Shown here: piece by piece, positions 34,722-43,389 of the stretch | How positions within the stretch are numbered: position 1 is the first letter of the stretch | Layout: each line of letters begins with the position of its first letter | Source of the DNA: Actimicrobium sp047621345 | Lineage (GTDB): Bacteria; Pseudomonadota; Gammaproteobacteria; Burkholderiales; Burkholderiaceae_D | Length of the DNA stretch: 64,000 nucleotides | Assembly (NCBI GenBank): GCA_047621345.1 | Contig: JBLHLW010000017.1 | Location: forward strand, 7,364 to 71,363 | Reading direction: 5' to 3' | The notes under the pieces: model-generated | Told to the model about the DNA's origin: nothing | Database searches by the model: none | What the model saw: the letters and a program-made list of their open reading frames with translations, nothing else | Translations under genes and position numbers: made by a program

Positions 34722-35007
34722 GATTTCCTCGAATGAGGGTTTAAGTGATTCAGTGCTGAACCAAGGGTGAATCAACGTCGTAGCTTCATTGCCATCGTCT
34801 CTTGACGCTTCTATACCTACCACGACGCTGCCGCAACTACAGGTCAGAGATGGTGGTAACTAGACGAAAATCAAGGGAGTTTGCAGGTGGGAGTGAAGTC
34901 CTGCGACTGAATATGTCAGAAACTATAACCGATTTTTACCGGCTGCGGGTCCGCCGCAAACACGCGCGCTGACCCTTGTACAAAATGCGTGGTGATCCGG
35001 CCTGATC

Positions 35008-37710
35008 ATGGCACCATGCCGGATCCCTTTTTCGGACGCCGATTTCATGTTGTTATCCCCCTGCTTGATTGCGCCATCAGCGCATTTCTGGACCGATGCT
35101 GCAGCCCGGCTGCTCGAATTTCTGCGCGACGGGCAGGTCGACGATGGTGTCGCTGATTTTTCTTTCTGTCGCGTGCTGGTGCCGACTTTCGAGCAAGCGC
35201 GCCGCTTGAAGCTAGCGCTGGCCGCCTCACTCGGGACTGCCTTCGTGCCGCCGGTGATCACGACGTTGTCGTCGTGGCTGGCATTGCAGGTGCCACCCGA
35301 CAGCGTGGCCGGCGATAGCGAACGGCTGATGGCGCTCTACGCCGAGTTGCGCCAGCATGCCTGGCTGAAAAAATTGTTCACCGCGCGCCGCAATACCGAT
35401 CTGTTACCGTTGGCGCAAACCCTGCTGGCGTTGTCTGATGAGTTGACTTTGAGCTTGCTACCGGCAATGCGCCAGTATCCGCTGGAGTCCGAGCAGCGTT
35501 GGCAAGCTGCCCTTGACCAATTGTCACCGGCGGCACGCGAACTGCTTTCCGACGAGAGTCAGTTAGTCTGGACCATCTGGAAAACCCAGCTTGATTTACG
35601 CGATGCCAACGCCAGTCGGCTGGATCAGTTATTGCAACTGGCCGCACGCGGGGCCCAGTCGCTGGTCTGGATTTCGCCGGTCGAGCCAGATCCGTTTGAA
35701 CAGGCGTTTCTATCGGCCTATGCCCAGCGGTATCCCGTGCTTCCCATTAGTCTGGACTGGCGGACTCAAGCGCTGTCAGCGCTTTTTGTCGCGGCGTGGC
35801 CGGAGCTGGCCGACGGTGCCGCTGTCAGTGCGCCGCTTGCCGGACCGCAGCAGATTGCGCTGTTTCCGGCACGTAGCCTTGAGGATGAGGCGGTTCGGGG
35901 TGCACGCACGGTACTTGACTGGATCGCCGCTGGTCATGCGCGGATCGCGATCATTGCGCAGGACCGGGTCGTCGCGCGTCGCTTGCGGGCATTGCTGGAA
36001 CGTGCCGAAGTATTCGTCGCCGATGAAACCGGCTGGAAATTGTCGACTACCCGCGCCGCTTCGGCGCTGGTGGCGTTGTTTGACGTCGTCACCTCGCGTG
36101 CTGAAACGGGCGCCTTGCTCGATTTGCTCAAGTCGCCGTTTATCGCCGTGGCGCCTTCGAGCGTGATGACGATTGAGTTGGCGCTGCGGCGCGCCAATGT
36201 CTCCGGCGGCTGGGAGGCCGCCGCGCTGGCCTTGCAGGCATTGCCCGTCGAACATCAGTTGCTGCTGCACCTGCGCGAGCAAGCTGGCCGCTTCCAGCGC
36301 AACCGCAGCCTCGGCGACTGGTTGAACACGACCCGTGAAGTGCTTGATGCGCTTGGCATGTTGTCAGCGCTGTCCGCCGAAAGCGCCGGCGAACAAGTGC
36401 TGGCACTGCTTGACCGGATTGCGCTGGAGTGCGGCGCGCTGAGTCAGCCGTTTTCGTTCGCCGAGTGGCGTGCATTTTTCAGTTTGCAATGCGAGGCTGC
36501 AGCGTTTGAGGCTTCCGAATCCGACCAGCGTGTCGTGATGTTGCCACTCAACGGCGCCCGTTTGCGGTCCTTCGATGCAGTGCTGGTGGTGGGTATCGAT
36601 GCGGATCACTTGCCGTCGCAGCCACCCGAAACGCTATTTTTTGCCAATGCGGTACGGCGCGAACTGGGTCTGGCCACGCGTGAAATCCGCCAGCGCCAGC
36701 AATTGCGCGACCTGACCGAATTGCTTTCCAGCGGCAGCACCATCGTGCTGTCGTGGCAAGCCAGCGTTGACGGCGAGCCCAACACGGTTAGCCCGTGGAT
36801 AGAGCGCCTGCAACTTACCTTGCTACGGGCCGGCTTGCCGATTCTGCCGCTGCACCAGAGTGAGATCGCCGTGCAGCAATTGCATCCTGCACTGGCGACA
36901 ATGCCGACCCCGGTCGCAGCGGCTTTGCTGCCAACCAAGTTGTCCGCTAGTGCTTACAACAGCTTGATTGCTTGTCCGTACCAGTTTTTTGCGACCCGGA
37001 TGCTGGGACTCAATGCGATTGACGAGTTATCCGACTTGCCGGAAAAACGCGATTACGGCGACTGGTTACACCAGATCCTCGCGCAATACCACGCTACCGT
37101 CAGTGCCGAACAGATACCGTTGCCGCAACGTGCGGCTTTGCTTGCCAATGTGTCAGAGCAGGTTTTTAAGCAAGAACTGGCGCGCAATGCGGCCGCGCTC
37201 GGCTATTACGTACGCTGGCGAAAAGTCATGCCGGCGTATTTGCAATGGGCTGGCGAGCGTGAGGAGCAGGGCTGGCAATTCGTCATCGGCGAGCAGCAAA
37301 TGGAGCGCGAATTGTCCTGGCCCGGCGGCGCAATTCGCCTGCATGGCCGCGTTGACCGGATCGACGAGCATACGGATGGCACGCGCGCTGTACTCGACTA
37401 CAAAACCAAAGCAGTGCAAGGCTTGCGTGACCGCTTCAAGCAGACCGAAGACCATCAATTACCCTTTTACGGGCTGTTGTCTGACGCGCGCATGAGCGCC
37501 GGTCACTATGTCGCGCTTGAACTGACTGGCAGCAAGACCGGCGACGTCGCCGCCCCCAATTACGCCTTGTGGCAAGACCTTCTGGAGCAACGGATCATCG
37601 AACAAATGCACGCCATCTCCAACGGAGCCGCCTTGCCTGCCAACGGTATCGACACCGTCTGTCAATATTGTGACGTGCGCGGCTTATGTCGCAAGGGAGC
37701 GTGGGCATGA
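35008..37710 (+). CDS. AddB-like DNA repair nuclease subunit (PD-(D/E)XK, Fe-S type)
   Basis: A 900-residue protein of the AddB/TIGR03623 'probable DNA repair protein' type. The C-terminal nuclease has GRVDRIDEHTDG and VLDYKTK, the core of the PD-(D/E)XK site. An iron-sulfur cluster is implied by one Cys in SLIACPYQFF and three in CQYCDVRGLC, the AddB pattern. The N-terminal part resembles an inactive UvrD-like helicase; I see no Walker A lysine motif. The next gene, an AddA-like helicase, overlaps the end by four bases, so the two should form one end-resection complex replacing RecBCD. The start is uncertain: ATG 35008 and 35047 both lack a Shine-Dalgarno. Confidence 0.85.
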   Translation: MAPCRIPFSDADFMLLSPCLIAPSAHFWTDAAARLLEFLRDGQVDDGVADFSFCRVLVPTFEQARRLKLALAASLGTAFVPPVITTLSSWLALQVPPDSVAGDSERLMALYAELRQHAWLKKLFTARRNTDLLPLAQTLLALSDELTLSLLPAMRQYPLESEQRWQAALDQLSPAARELLSDESQLVWTIWKTQLDLRDANASRLDQLLQLAARGAQSLVWISPVEPDPFEQAFLSAYAQRYPVLPISLDWRTQALSALFVAAWPELADGAAVSAPLAGPQQIALFPARSLEDEAVRGARTVLDWIAAGHARIAIIAQDRVVARRLRALLERAEVFVADETGWKLSTTRAASALVALFDVVTSRAETGALLDLLKSPFIAVAPSSVMTIELALRRANVSGGWEAAALALQALPVEHQLLLHLREQAGRFQRNRSLGDWLNTTREVLDALGMLSALSAESAGEQVLALLDRIALECGALSQPFSFAEWRAFFSLQCEAAAFEASESDQRVVMLPLNGARLRSFDAVLVVGIDADHLPSQPPETLFFANAVRRELGLATREIRQRQQLRDLTELLSSGSTIVLSWQASVDGEPNTVSPWIERLQLTLLRAGLPILPLHQSEIAVQQLHPALATMPTPVAAALLPTKLSASAYNSLIACPYQFFATRMLGLNAIDELSDLPEKRDYGDWLHQILAQYHATVSAEQIPLPQRAALLANVSEQVFKQELARNAAALGYYVRWRKVMPAYLQWAGEREEQGWQFVIGEQQMERELSWPGGAIRLHGRVDRIDEHTDGTRAVLDYKTKAVQGLRDRFKQTEDHQLPFYGLLSDARMSAGHYVALELTGSKTGDVAAPNYALWQDLLEQRIIEQMHAISNGAALPANGIDTVCQYCDVRGLCRKGAWA

Positions 37711-40700
37711 ACCTGCCACGCGCTTATACGATCAACAATGCCGAGGCATCCACCGAAGCCTTCATTGCAGCGGCTTGTGATCCGCGCCATTCGGTCGTCG
37801 TCGAAGCCTGCGCGGGTAGCGGCAAAACCTGGCTGTTGGTCGCGCGCATGTTGCGCCTGCTGCTGGCGGGCACCGCGCCGTCTGAAATGTTGGCGATTAC
37901 CTTCACCCGTAAGGCCGCGCAGGAAATGCGCGACCGTCTGATCCAGCTCTTGCGCGAACTGGCACTGGCCCCGGACGACACGGTGTGCACGCTGCTGCTC
38001 GAGCGTGGCATTGCTGCGTCTGAGTTGACCGCGCTGATGCCAGTGGCGCGCGGCCTGTACGAAAAAGTACTGGCTAGCCCGCAAGCGTTGTCCATCGATA
38101 CTTTTCACAGTTGGTTTGCCAAGCTGATCCGGTTGGCCCCACTGGCATCGGGCGTGCCGCATGGTTACAGCCTGACAGCGGCCACCGGCGCGCTGGCACT
38201 GGATGCTTACAGCCGCTTTATGCAGGTGCTCAACGAAGACAGCCAGTCCGAAGTGCGACAGGCGCTGCAGACGTTGTATGAACTGGTTGGCGACTGGAAT
38301 GCGAAGAAGTTGCTCGATGCTTTCGTTGGCAAGCGTGCCGAATGGTGGGCCGCATCGCAAACCGGATTGCCACTTGATGTGCTCGCTGAGCTCTGCGGTG
38401 ACGATGGCGTGCGTGATGCGCGCCTGAGTCTGTGGCTGGACGCACCATTGGTCGAGCGTATGCAAACGATGGCATGGCTGCTGGGACAAGGCGCCAAGCG
38501 CAATCAGGATCGGGCCGTAGCCATCGAATCGGCACTGACGGCGGATGCCAGCCTGGACGGTTTCCAGCAATTGTTTTTGCAGTTTATGGATGACAAGGGC
38601 AAGGTACGTGGCAATGACCATCGGCGCGGCAAGCTGCTCGCTGCCAACGAAGTCAATCTTGGCGACAACAGTGCCGAGAGTTTTGAGACCCAATTCGGCG
38701 CCATCGCCGCTGCACTGATGCAACTGCAACGGCGCAGCGCAGAAACGACGGTGCTGGCGCTCAATGCCGCACTATTTACGGCCGGGGCTGCTTACCTCGA
38801 GGTGTATCAGGCGGTCAAGGCCGAGCAACGGGTATTCGATTTTTCCGATCTTGAATGGCAGGCGTACCGGTTGCTCGGCAACGAGGAGCACGCTGCCTAT
38901 CTGCAAAGCCGGCTCGACTCGCGCTATCGCCACATCCTGCTCGACGAGTTTCAGGACACCAATCCGCTGCAATGGTGCATCGTACGTGCTTGGCTGGCCG
39001 CTTACGGGGACGACAGTTCGGCGCCCAGCGTTTTCATTGTGGGCGATCCGAAGCAATCGATTTATCGTTTCCGCCGTGCCGAGCCGCGGGTATTTATGGC
39101 GGCACGCGCGATGCTGGCCGCACAAGGCGCAGCCATTCTGCAAACCAATCAGACCCGGCGCAATGCGCCCGCCATTCTCGATCTGCTCAATGGCAGTTTC
39201 GGTCCGAATCCCCTCTTTTCGGCACAGACGACCTTGTCGGAACGGCCTGCAGTGATCTGGCGCTTGCCGTTGGTCGCGCCGCCAAAAAGCACCGTCGCCG
39301 CGCCCGAGGGTCTGGTGCTGCGCGACCCGCTGATGACGCCTCTGGAAGAGGAAGACGATGCGCGCCGTCTCGATGAAGGTCGCGCGGTGGCCGTAGCGAT
39401 ACGGCGGGCGCGGCTGGAGCTCGAGGCTTGTAATGGCAGCTTGCCGCGCTGGTCGGATGTGATGTTGCTGGTCAAGAAGCGGGCCCATCTTGGTGCTTAT
39501 GAAACCGCACTACGCGAGGCAGGTATTCCGTTCGCCTCCGATAAGCGCGGCGGTTTGCTGGAATCGCTGGAAATCGCCGACCTGATCGCCTTGCTGAGTT
39601 TCCTGATCACCCCCGGCGACAACCGCGCGCTGGCACACGTGCTCAAATCTCCCATCATCGGTGCCGATGACACCGACCTGATCCGGCTGGCGCAGCATGA
39701 TGGCGGTAGTTGGTGGCAGCGTCTGCTCGTGCTCGATGACGTATTGCCTGACGCCACCCGGCAGTTGCAGCACTGGCTGGAGATCGCCCCCGGCTTGCCG
39801 GTGCATGACCTGCTTGACCGCATTCTGCATGAGGGCCAGTTGGTCGCCCGCTATGCAGCGTCTGCACCGGCGCTGCTGCGTGGGCAAGTGGTTGGCAATC
39901 TGGAAGCCTTCACGGCGCTGGCCCTGAACCTCGATGCGGGCCGTTATCCCAGTTTGCCGAAATTCATCGATGCCTTGCGCGCACTGCAAAATGCCGCGCA
40001 CAACGATGCGCCCGACGAAGCCGACATCGACGCTGCGCTCGATGCCGTGCGCATCCTGACTATTCACAGCGCAAAAGGCTTGGAAGCGGACATCGTCGTG
40101 CTGCTCGATGCCAATCATAGCGAGCCCGCACGCGACGATGCCGGCATCCTGTGCGAATGGCCACAGGACGCTGACGCGCCTACCCATTTCTCGGCATTCG
40201 GTCGCGTTGCCGAACGGGGCGCCGCGCGCGATGCGTTATTTGCCGATGAAGACCGTTTCCGCACCCAAGAGGACTGGAATCTGCTGTACGTGGCGATGAC
40301 GCGGGCCCGACAATGCCTGATCATCAGCGGCGTGGCAGGCAAGCGCAATGCGCAGGCCGATGGCACGGTCGAGGGGAGCTGGTATGCCCGCTTGCTGGAC
40401 GCCGCAGAAATGCAGTTGGATACAGAGCCGTTCGAGCAGGAAGAGCGCGACGAATCCGACTTTTTCTGGCCGGTATTCAATCCGCCAGTGATGCCACCTT
40501 CGGCAGTTGACGTGGTGGCCGCGAACTCGCCGGAAATCGACGAAGGGATTGCGTTGCACGGCTTGCTGGAGCGGCTCACGCAGCACCGCGATGGGGTGTT
40601 TGCCGTGCCGCCAGCGGACGTCATCGCACGCTGGCTGGATTGTCCGCTGGCCTGCGCCAGCATCGTGCGCGAACAGGCCATCACCATCCTCAGTGCGCCG

Positions 40701-41000
40701 GAGCTGAGCCGATTTTTTGATCCGCAGCATGTCCTGTTTGCCCACAATGAAATTGAATTGCTGCACGATGGTGAACTGCTACGCTTCGACCGACTCGTGC
40801 ACTTGCCAGATGCCTTGTGGATACTTGATTACAAGCGCCGGTTACTGGCCAGTGAACGCAGTGAGTACGCGGCGCAACTGGCGCGGTATCGGCGGGCCGC
40901 GCAGGATGTGTATGCCGGCCATACGATTCGGTCCGCGCTGATTCTGGTGGATGGGACATTCCATGAATTTGTTGGTGAATCCGGTGTCGGTTTGCGCTAA
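37707..41000 (+). CDS. AddA-like UvrD/Rep-family helicase-nuclease
   Basis: A 1,097-residue superfamily 1A helicase, partner of the preceding nuclease in double-strand break resection. All helicase motifs are seen in order: Walker A EACAGSGKTWLL, Ia TFTRKAAQEM, II LLDEFQDTNPLQW, III VGDPKQSIYRFRRAE, IV NQTRRN, V ILTIHSAKGLEADIVVL, VI LYVAMTRARQCL. The C-terminus has a second nuclease-like core, LLRFDRLVHLPDALWILDYKRRL. The ATG at 37707 overlaps the upstream stop (ATGA) and follows AAGGGAG; a start 21 bases upstream is less likely. Both subunits keeping DYK motifs is the AddAB rather than RecBCD pattern. Confidence 0.88.
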   Translation: MNLPRAYTINNAEASTEAFIAAACDPRHSVVVEACAGSGKTWLLVARMLRLLLAGTAPSEMLAITFTRKAAQEMRDRLIQLLRELALAPDDTVCTLLLERGIAASELTALMPVARGLYEKVLASPQALSIDTFHSWFAKLIRLAPLASGVPHGYSLTAATGALALDAYSRFMQVLNEDSQSEVRQALQTLYELVGDWNAKKLLDAFVGKRAEWWAASQTGLPLDVLAELCGDDGVRDARLSLWLDAPLVERMQTMAWLLGQGAKRNQDRAVAIESALTADASLDGFQQLFLQFMDDKGKVRGNDHRRGKLLAANEVNLGDNSAESFETQFGAIAAALMQLQRRSAETTVLALNAALFTAGAAYLEVYQAVKAEQRVFDFSDLEWQAYRLLGNEEHAAYLQSRLDSRYRHILLDEFQDTNPLQWCIVRAWLAAYGDDSSAPSVFIVGDPKQSIYRFRRAEPRVFMAARAMLAAQGAAILQTNQTRRNAPAILDLLNGSFGPNPLFSAQTTLSERPAVIWRLPLVAPPKSTVAAPEGLVLRDPLMTPLEEEDDARRLDEGRAVAVAIRRARLELEACNGSLPRWSDVMLLVKKRAHLGAYETALREAGIPFASDKRGGLLESLEIADLIALLSFLITPGDNRALAHVLKSPIIGADDTDLIRLAQHDGGSWWQRLLVLDDVLPDATRQLQHWLEIAPGLPVHDLLDRILHEGQLVARYAASAPALLRGQVVGNLEAFTALALNLDAGRYPSLPKFIDALRALQNAAHNDAPDEADIDAALDAVRILTIHSAKGLEADIVVLLDANHSEPARDDAGILCEWPQDADAPTHFSAFGRVAERGAARDALFADEDRFRTQEDWNLLYVAMTRARQCLIISGVAGKRNAQADGTVEGSWYARLLDAAEMQLDTEPFEQEERDESDFFWPVFNPPVMPPSAVDVVAANSPEIDEGIALHGLLERLTQHRDGVFAVPPADVIARWLDCPLACASIVREQAITILSAPELSRFFDPQHVLFAHNEIELLHDGELLRFDRLVHLPDALWILDYKRRLLASERSEYAAQLARYRRAAQDVYAGHTIRSALILVDGTFHEFVGESGVGLR

Positions 41001-41038
41001 TCAGTTGACGCCGGTTACGCCGCAAAATATAGTTCGGC

Positions 41039-41269
41039 ATGAATTCAGATTTCAGCCTCCTTTCCGATAAAGTCAACCAGCTCGCCGAGCTGGTTATTTC
41101 TTTGCGCAGCGAAAACATCGCCTTGCAAAAACATGCAGTCAGCGTGACCGTCGATAATGCCGACCTGACCCGGCGCATGCAGGAAGCCCACGATCGCGTT
41201 GCCACCCTGATGGACCGGTTGCCCGCTGAACCGGAAATTGAAGCCAAAGATGTCGAGGAATCCCCATGA
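41039..41269 (+). CDS. Small coiled-coil protein, ZapB-like
   Basis: A 76-residue predicted coiled coil (MNSDFSLLSDKVNQLAELVISLRSENIALQKH, heptad-like leucines through residue 55) with an acidic tail. It resembles the small TIGR02449/ZapB-like proteins encoded just before zapA in many proteobacteria and may help tie ZapA to the division ring. Its stop overlaps the zapA start by four bases (ATGA). Role is by context; the sequence alone shows only a coiled coil. Confidence 0.75.
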   Translation: MNSDFSLLSDKVNQLAELVISLRSENIALQKHAVSVTVDNADLTRRMQEAHDRVATLMDRLPAEPEIEAKDVEESP

Positions 41270-41577
41270 TCCAGCTGCCAGTGATGATGATGGGGCAAAC
41301 CTACACGTTGGTGTGCAAGGAAGGCGAAGAAGGCGCACTGCAAGCGGCGGTCGACTACCTCGACAAGCGCATGTGCGCCATTCGCGATGGCGGAAAAATC
41401 AAGGGTAACGATCGCATCGCCGTGATGGCTGCGCTCGGGATTGCTGTCGAACTGCTATCGACCAAGGCACCTGCCGGGCCGCTGTCCGAATTATCGATGG
41501 CCGAAGTGCAGCGGCAAATTGCGCACATGCATACGGTGCTCGACCAAGCATTGACGCCGCAAGAAAACCTCTTCTGA
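41266..41577 (+). CDS. zapA: Cell division protein ZapA
   Basis: ZapA bundles FtsZ filaments at midcell. The 103-residue protein has the N-terminal fold MIQLPVMMMGQTYTLVCKEGEEGALQAAVDYLDKRMCAIRDGGKIKGNDRIAVMAALGIA followed by a C-terminal helix for dimer and tetramer formation (ELSMAEVQRQIAHMHTVLDQAL). Coupled to the upstream ZapB-like gene. The 6S RNA gene follows, an arrangement conserved across proteobacteria. Confidence 0.92.
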   Translation: MIQLPVMMMGQTYTLVCKEGEEGALQAAVDYLDKRMCAIRDGGKIKGNDRIAVMAALGIAVELLSTKAPAGPLSELSMAEVQRQIAHMHTVLDQALTPQENLF

Positions 41578-41650
41578 AATGGGGTCTCTCCACTCTCGGA
41601 AAGCCCTGAAATAGACAGCTAAAAACAGTTTAAAAAACGGTCAAAAGGGT

Positions 41651-41678
41651 TTGACAGGAGGATCGATCAGAGTAGACT
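41651..41678 (+). promoter_or_regulatory. Promoter of 6S RNA
   Basis: TTGACA (41651-41656) and TAGACT (41673-41678) with a 16-base spacer lie just before the predicted 6S RNA 5' end near 41683. Confidence 0.65.
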
Positions 41679-41680
41679 TT

Positions 41681-41866
41681 GATTTCCCTGCAGTGCTCGC
41701 GATTGCCATATATTCCTAGAACCATTTATGTGCATCGGCCGCGGAATATTGTTTGATGGGTGTGCACGTCGCTAGTCCGATGAGCCCGATATTGAACTGA
41801 CTGTAGCCACCTTGAACCGGTTGGTTCGGGATGCCGGCAAAGCGGCACCAGCGGGGATTTTATAGC
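41681..41866 (+). ncRNA. ssrS: 6S RNA
   Basis: 6S RNA mimics an open promoter and holds sigma-70 RNA polymerase in stationary phase. The closing stem is seen: TCCCTGC (41685-41691) pairs with GCGGGGA (41851-41857). Next to it are GTGCTCGC on the left, and on the right CACCTTGAACCGGTTGGTTCGGGATGCCGGC, which closely matches the conserved 3' arm around the bulge in known 6S RNAs. Length about 180 bases is typical. The place after zapA, a promoter at the right distance and a terminator afterwards support the call. It fills most of the 41578-41940 gap between zapA and the EVE gene. Confidence 0.88.
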
Positions 41867-41870
41867 GTAG

Positions 41871-41900
41871 CGGTTGCATGAATATGCAACCGTTTTTTTT
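41871..41900 (+). terminator. Terminator after 6S RNA
   Basis: CGGTTGCAT-GAAT-ATGCAACCG is a perfect 9-bp stem followed by nine T. It may end a longer 6S precursor before the EVE gene. Confidence 0.9.
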
Positions 41901-41940
41901 TCGTCTTTTCTATTCTGTTCATCTTCCTGAGGCCCTCTCG

Positions 41941-42408
41941 ATGTCTTATTGGCTCATGAAATCTGAACCTACCGAAGTCAGTATTCACGATGTGCTTGCG
42001 GCCCCCGACCAGACCATGCCGTGGTTCGGCATCCGCAATTACCAGTCGCGTAATTTCATGCGCGATGCGATGCGGGTGGGGGATGGGGTGCTGTTCTACC
42101 ACTCCAGTTGCCCTGCGCCCGGCATTGTCGGACTGGCCGAAGTCGCTAGTACGTCCTATCCGGATTTCAGTCAGTTCGATCAGCGCAGTCATTATTTCGA
42201 TCCGAAAGCCACGCCGGAAAATCCGCGCTGGATGATGGTCGATATCCGTGCGCTACGCGCCGTGCCGCTGGTGCCGTTGTCGGCATTGCGTGCGGCCGAA
42301 GAACTGGTCGACATGCAGGTGCTCAAACGCGGTAACCGGCTGTCGATATCGCGCGTTGAACCGGCCGACTGGCGCTGGATCAACCAGCACCTGATTGCTC
42401 CCGCCTGA
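41941..42408 (+). CDS. EVE domain protein
   Basis: A 155-residue protein made of one EVE domain (MSYWLMKSEPTEVSIHDV, then WFGIRNYQSRNFMRDAMRVGDGVLFYHSS and GIVGLAEVA). EVE belongs to the PUA/YTH-like fold and is thought to read modified bases in RNA or DNA; the target of the stand-alone bacterial forms is not settled. The ATG at 41941 is chosen because an in-frame ATG at 41878 lies inside the terminator. Its place after zapA-ssrS recurs in betaproteobacteria and pseudomonads. Confidence 0.92.
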   Translation: MSYWLMKSEPTEVSIHDVLAAPDQTMPWFGIRNYQSRNFMRDAMRVGDGVLFYHSSCPAPGIVGLAEVASTSYPDFSQFDQRSHYFDPKATPENPRWMMVDIRALRAVPLVPLSALRAAEELVDMQVLKRGNRLSISRVEPADWRWINQHLIAPA

Positions 42409-42471
42409 TCTATCTGCTCTTATTGCGCGTCTGACGCAGGCCACATTTACACACCCGCAGGAGCATCACTG

Positions 42472-43275
42472 ATGGATACCAGCCTGATCATTGCTTTTCT
42501 TTTCCTCGGTAGCGCCGTGGGTTTTGCTGCTGGTCTGCTCGGCATCGGTGGCGGTATGTTGCTGGTACCGTTCATGACAGCACTGCTGACTTACAAGGAC
42601 TTCCCGAAAGAACTGATTATTCACGTCGCCATCGCGACGTCGCTGGCGACCATCATGTTTACCTCGGTGTCCTCGGTGGTCGCCCATCACCGGCGTGGCG
42701 CAGTGCGCTGGGATATCGTCAAGCTGCTGGCGCCGGGCATTCTGATCGGTTCGTGGATCGGACCGTGGATCGGTCAGCAAATGAATTCTTCCTCGCTGGC
42801 GCTGTTTTTTGCCGCGTTCGTTACCTTCTCGGCAACCCAGATGCTGTTCGATAAAAAGCCGTCTGGTACACGCGGTTTACCGGGCAAGTTCGGGACGTTC
42901 GGCGCTGGCGGAGTCATCGGCGTGCTGGCCGGCTTGGTCGGTGCGGGCGGCGGTTTTATCTCCGTACCCTTCATGACCTGGTGCCAGGTCAAGATCCACA
43001 ACGCGGTCGCCACCAGCGCGGCGCTCGGTTTTCCGATTGCGCTGGCAGGAACCATGTCGAATATTTATTTTGGCTTGTCGATACCGGACTTGCCGTCCGG
43101 TTCGCTCGGTTATATTTACTTGCCAGCACTGCTGGTGATTTCGATTGCCAGCGTGGTCACGGCACCGCTTGGAGCGAAGGCGGCGCACGCGTTGCCGGTT
43201 AAGACCCTGAAAAAAATCTTTGCAGTGATGCTGTTTGCGCTGGCGGGATACATGCTTTATAAAGCGCTGCCGTAG
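42472..43275 (+). CDS. TauE/SafE family membrane permease
   Basis: A 267-residue membrane protein with about eight hydrophobic helices. The paired family motifs are clear: GFAAGLLGIGGGMLLVPFM near the N-terminus and IGVLAGLVGAGGGFISVPFM at the middle, the two halves of a duplicated fold. Members export sulfite, sulfoacetate or related anions; the substrate here is unknown. The stop codon TAG (43273-43275) is made by the first bases of the palindromic GTAGGGTGGGCAC repeat, so the repeat may have set the C-terminus of this protein. Confidence 0.9.
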   Translation: MDTSLIIAFLFLGSAVGFAAGLLGIGGGMLLVPFMTALLTYKDFPKELIIHVAIATSLATIMFTSVSSVVAHHRRGAVRWDIVKLLAPGILIGSWIGPWIGQQMNSSSLALFFAAFVTFSATQMLFDKKPSGTRGLPGKFGTFGAGGVIGVLAGLVGAGGGFISVPFMTWCQVKIHNAVATSAALGFPIALAGTMSNIYFGLSIPDLPSGSLGYIYLPALLVISIASVVTAPLGAKAAHALPVKTLKKIFAVMLFALAGYMLYKALP

Positions 43276-43336
43276 GGTGGGCACGGCTTTGTGTGCCCAC
43301 GCGCGCGAACCGGAAACGCTCGTCAGTGACGTAGGG
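43272..43336. repeat. Palindromic GTAGGGTGGGCAC element, partial copy, between the TauE/SafE gene and matB
   Basis: One shortened copy of the element at 683-1091: GTAGGGTGGGCACGG, a loop, TGTGCCCACGCGCGCGAACCGGAA, then divergence and a second GTAGGGT at 43331. It keeps the left hairpin but not the right one. It overlaps the stop of the upstream permease and lies in a convergent gap. Confidence 0.85.
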
Positions 43337-43361
43337 TGCAATAACCGCAGGGCATTGCACC
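43335..43361. repeat. Hairpin GGTGCAAT/ATTGCACC next to the repeat
   Basis: A perfect 8-bp inverted repeat with an 11-base spacer, directly after the partial element. It resembles another small dispersed hairpin common in bacterial intergenic regions and, with the first, could end transcription from both sides. Confidence 0.6.
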
Positions 43362-43389
43362 AACTGCACTAATGTCTGAAGTTACAGCG

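Noticed and set aside
34722..35007. Small gene or RNA between trxA and the AddB-like gene
   Set aside because: Only the leader frame of trxA and short antisense frames are open; no hairpin or RNA signature was seen.
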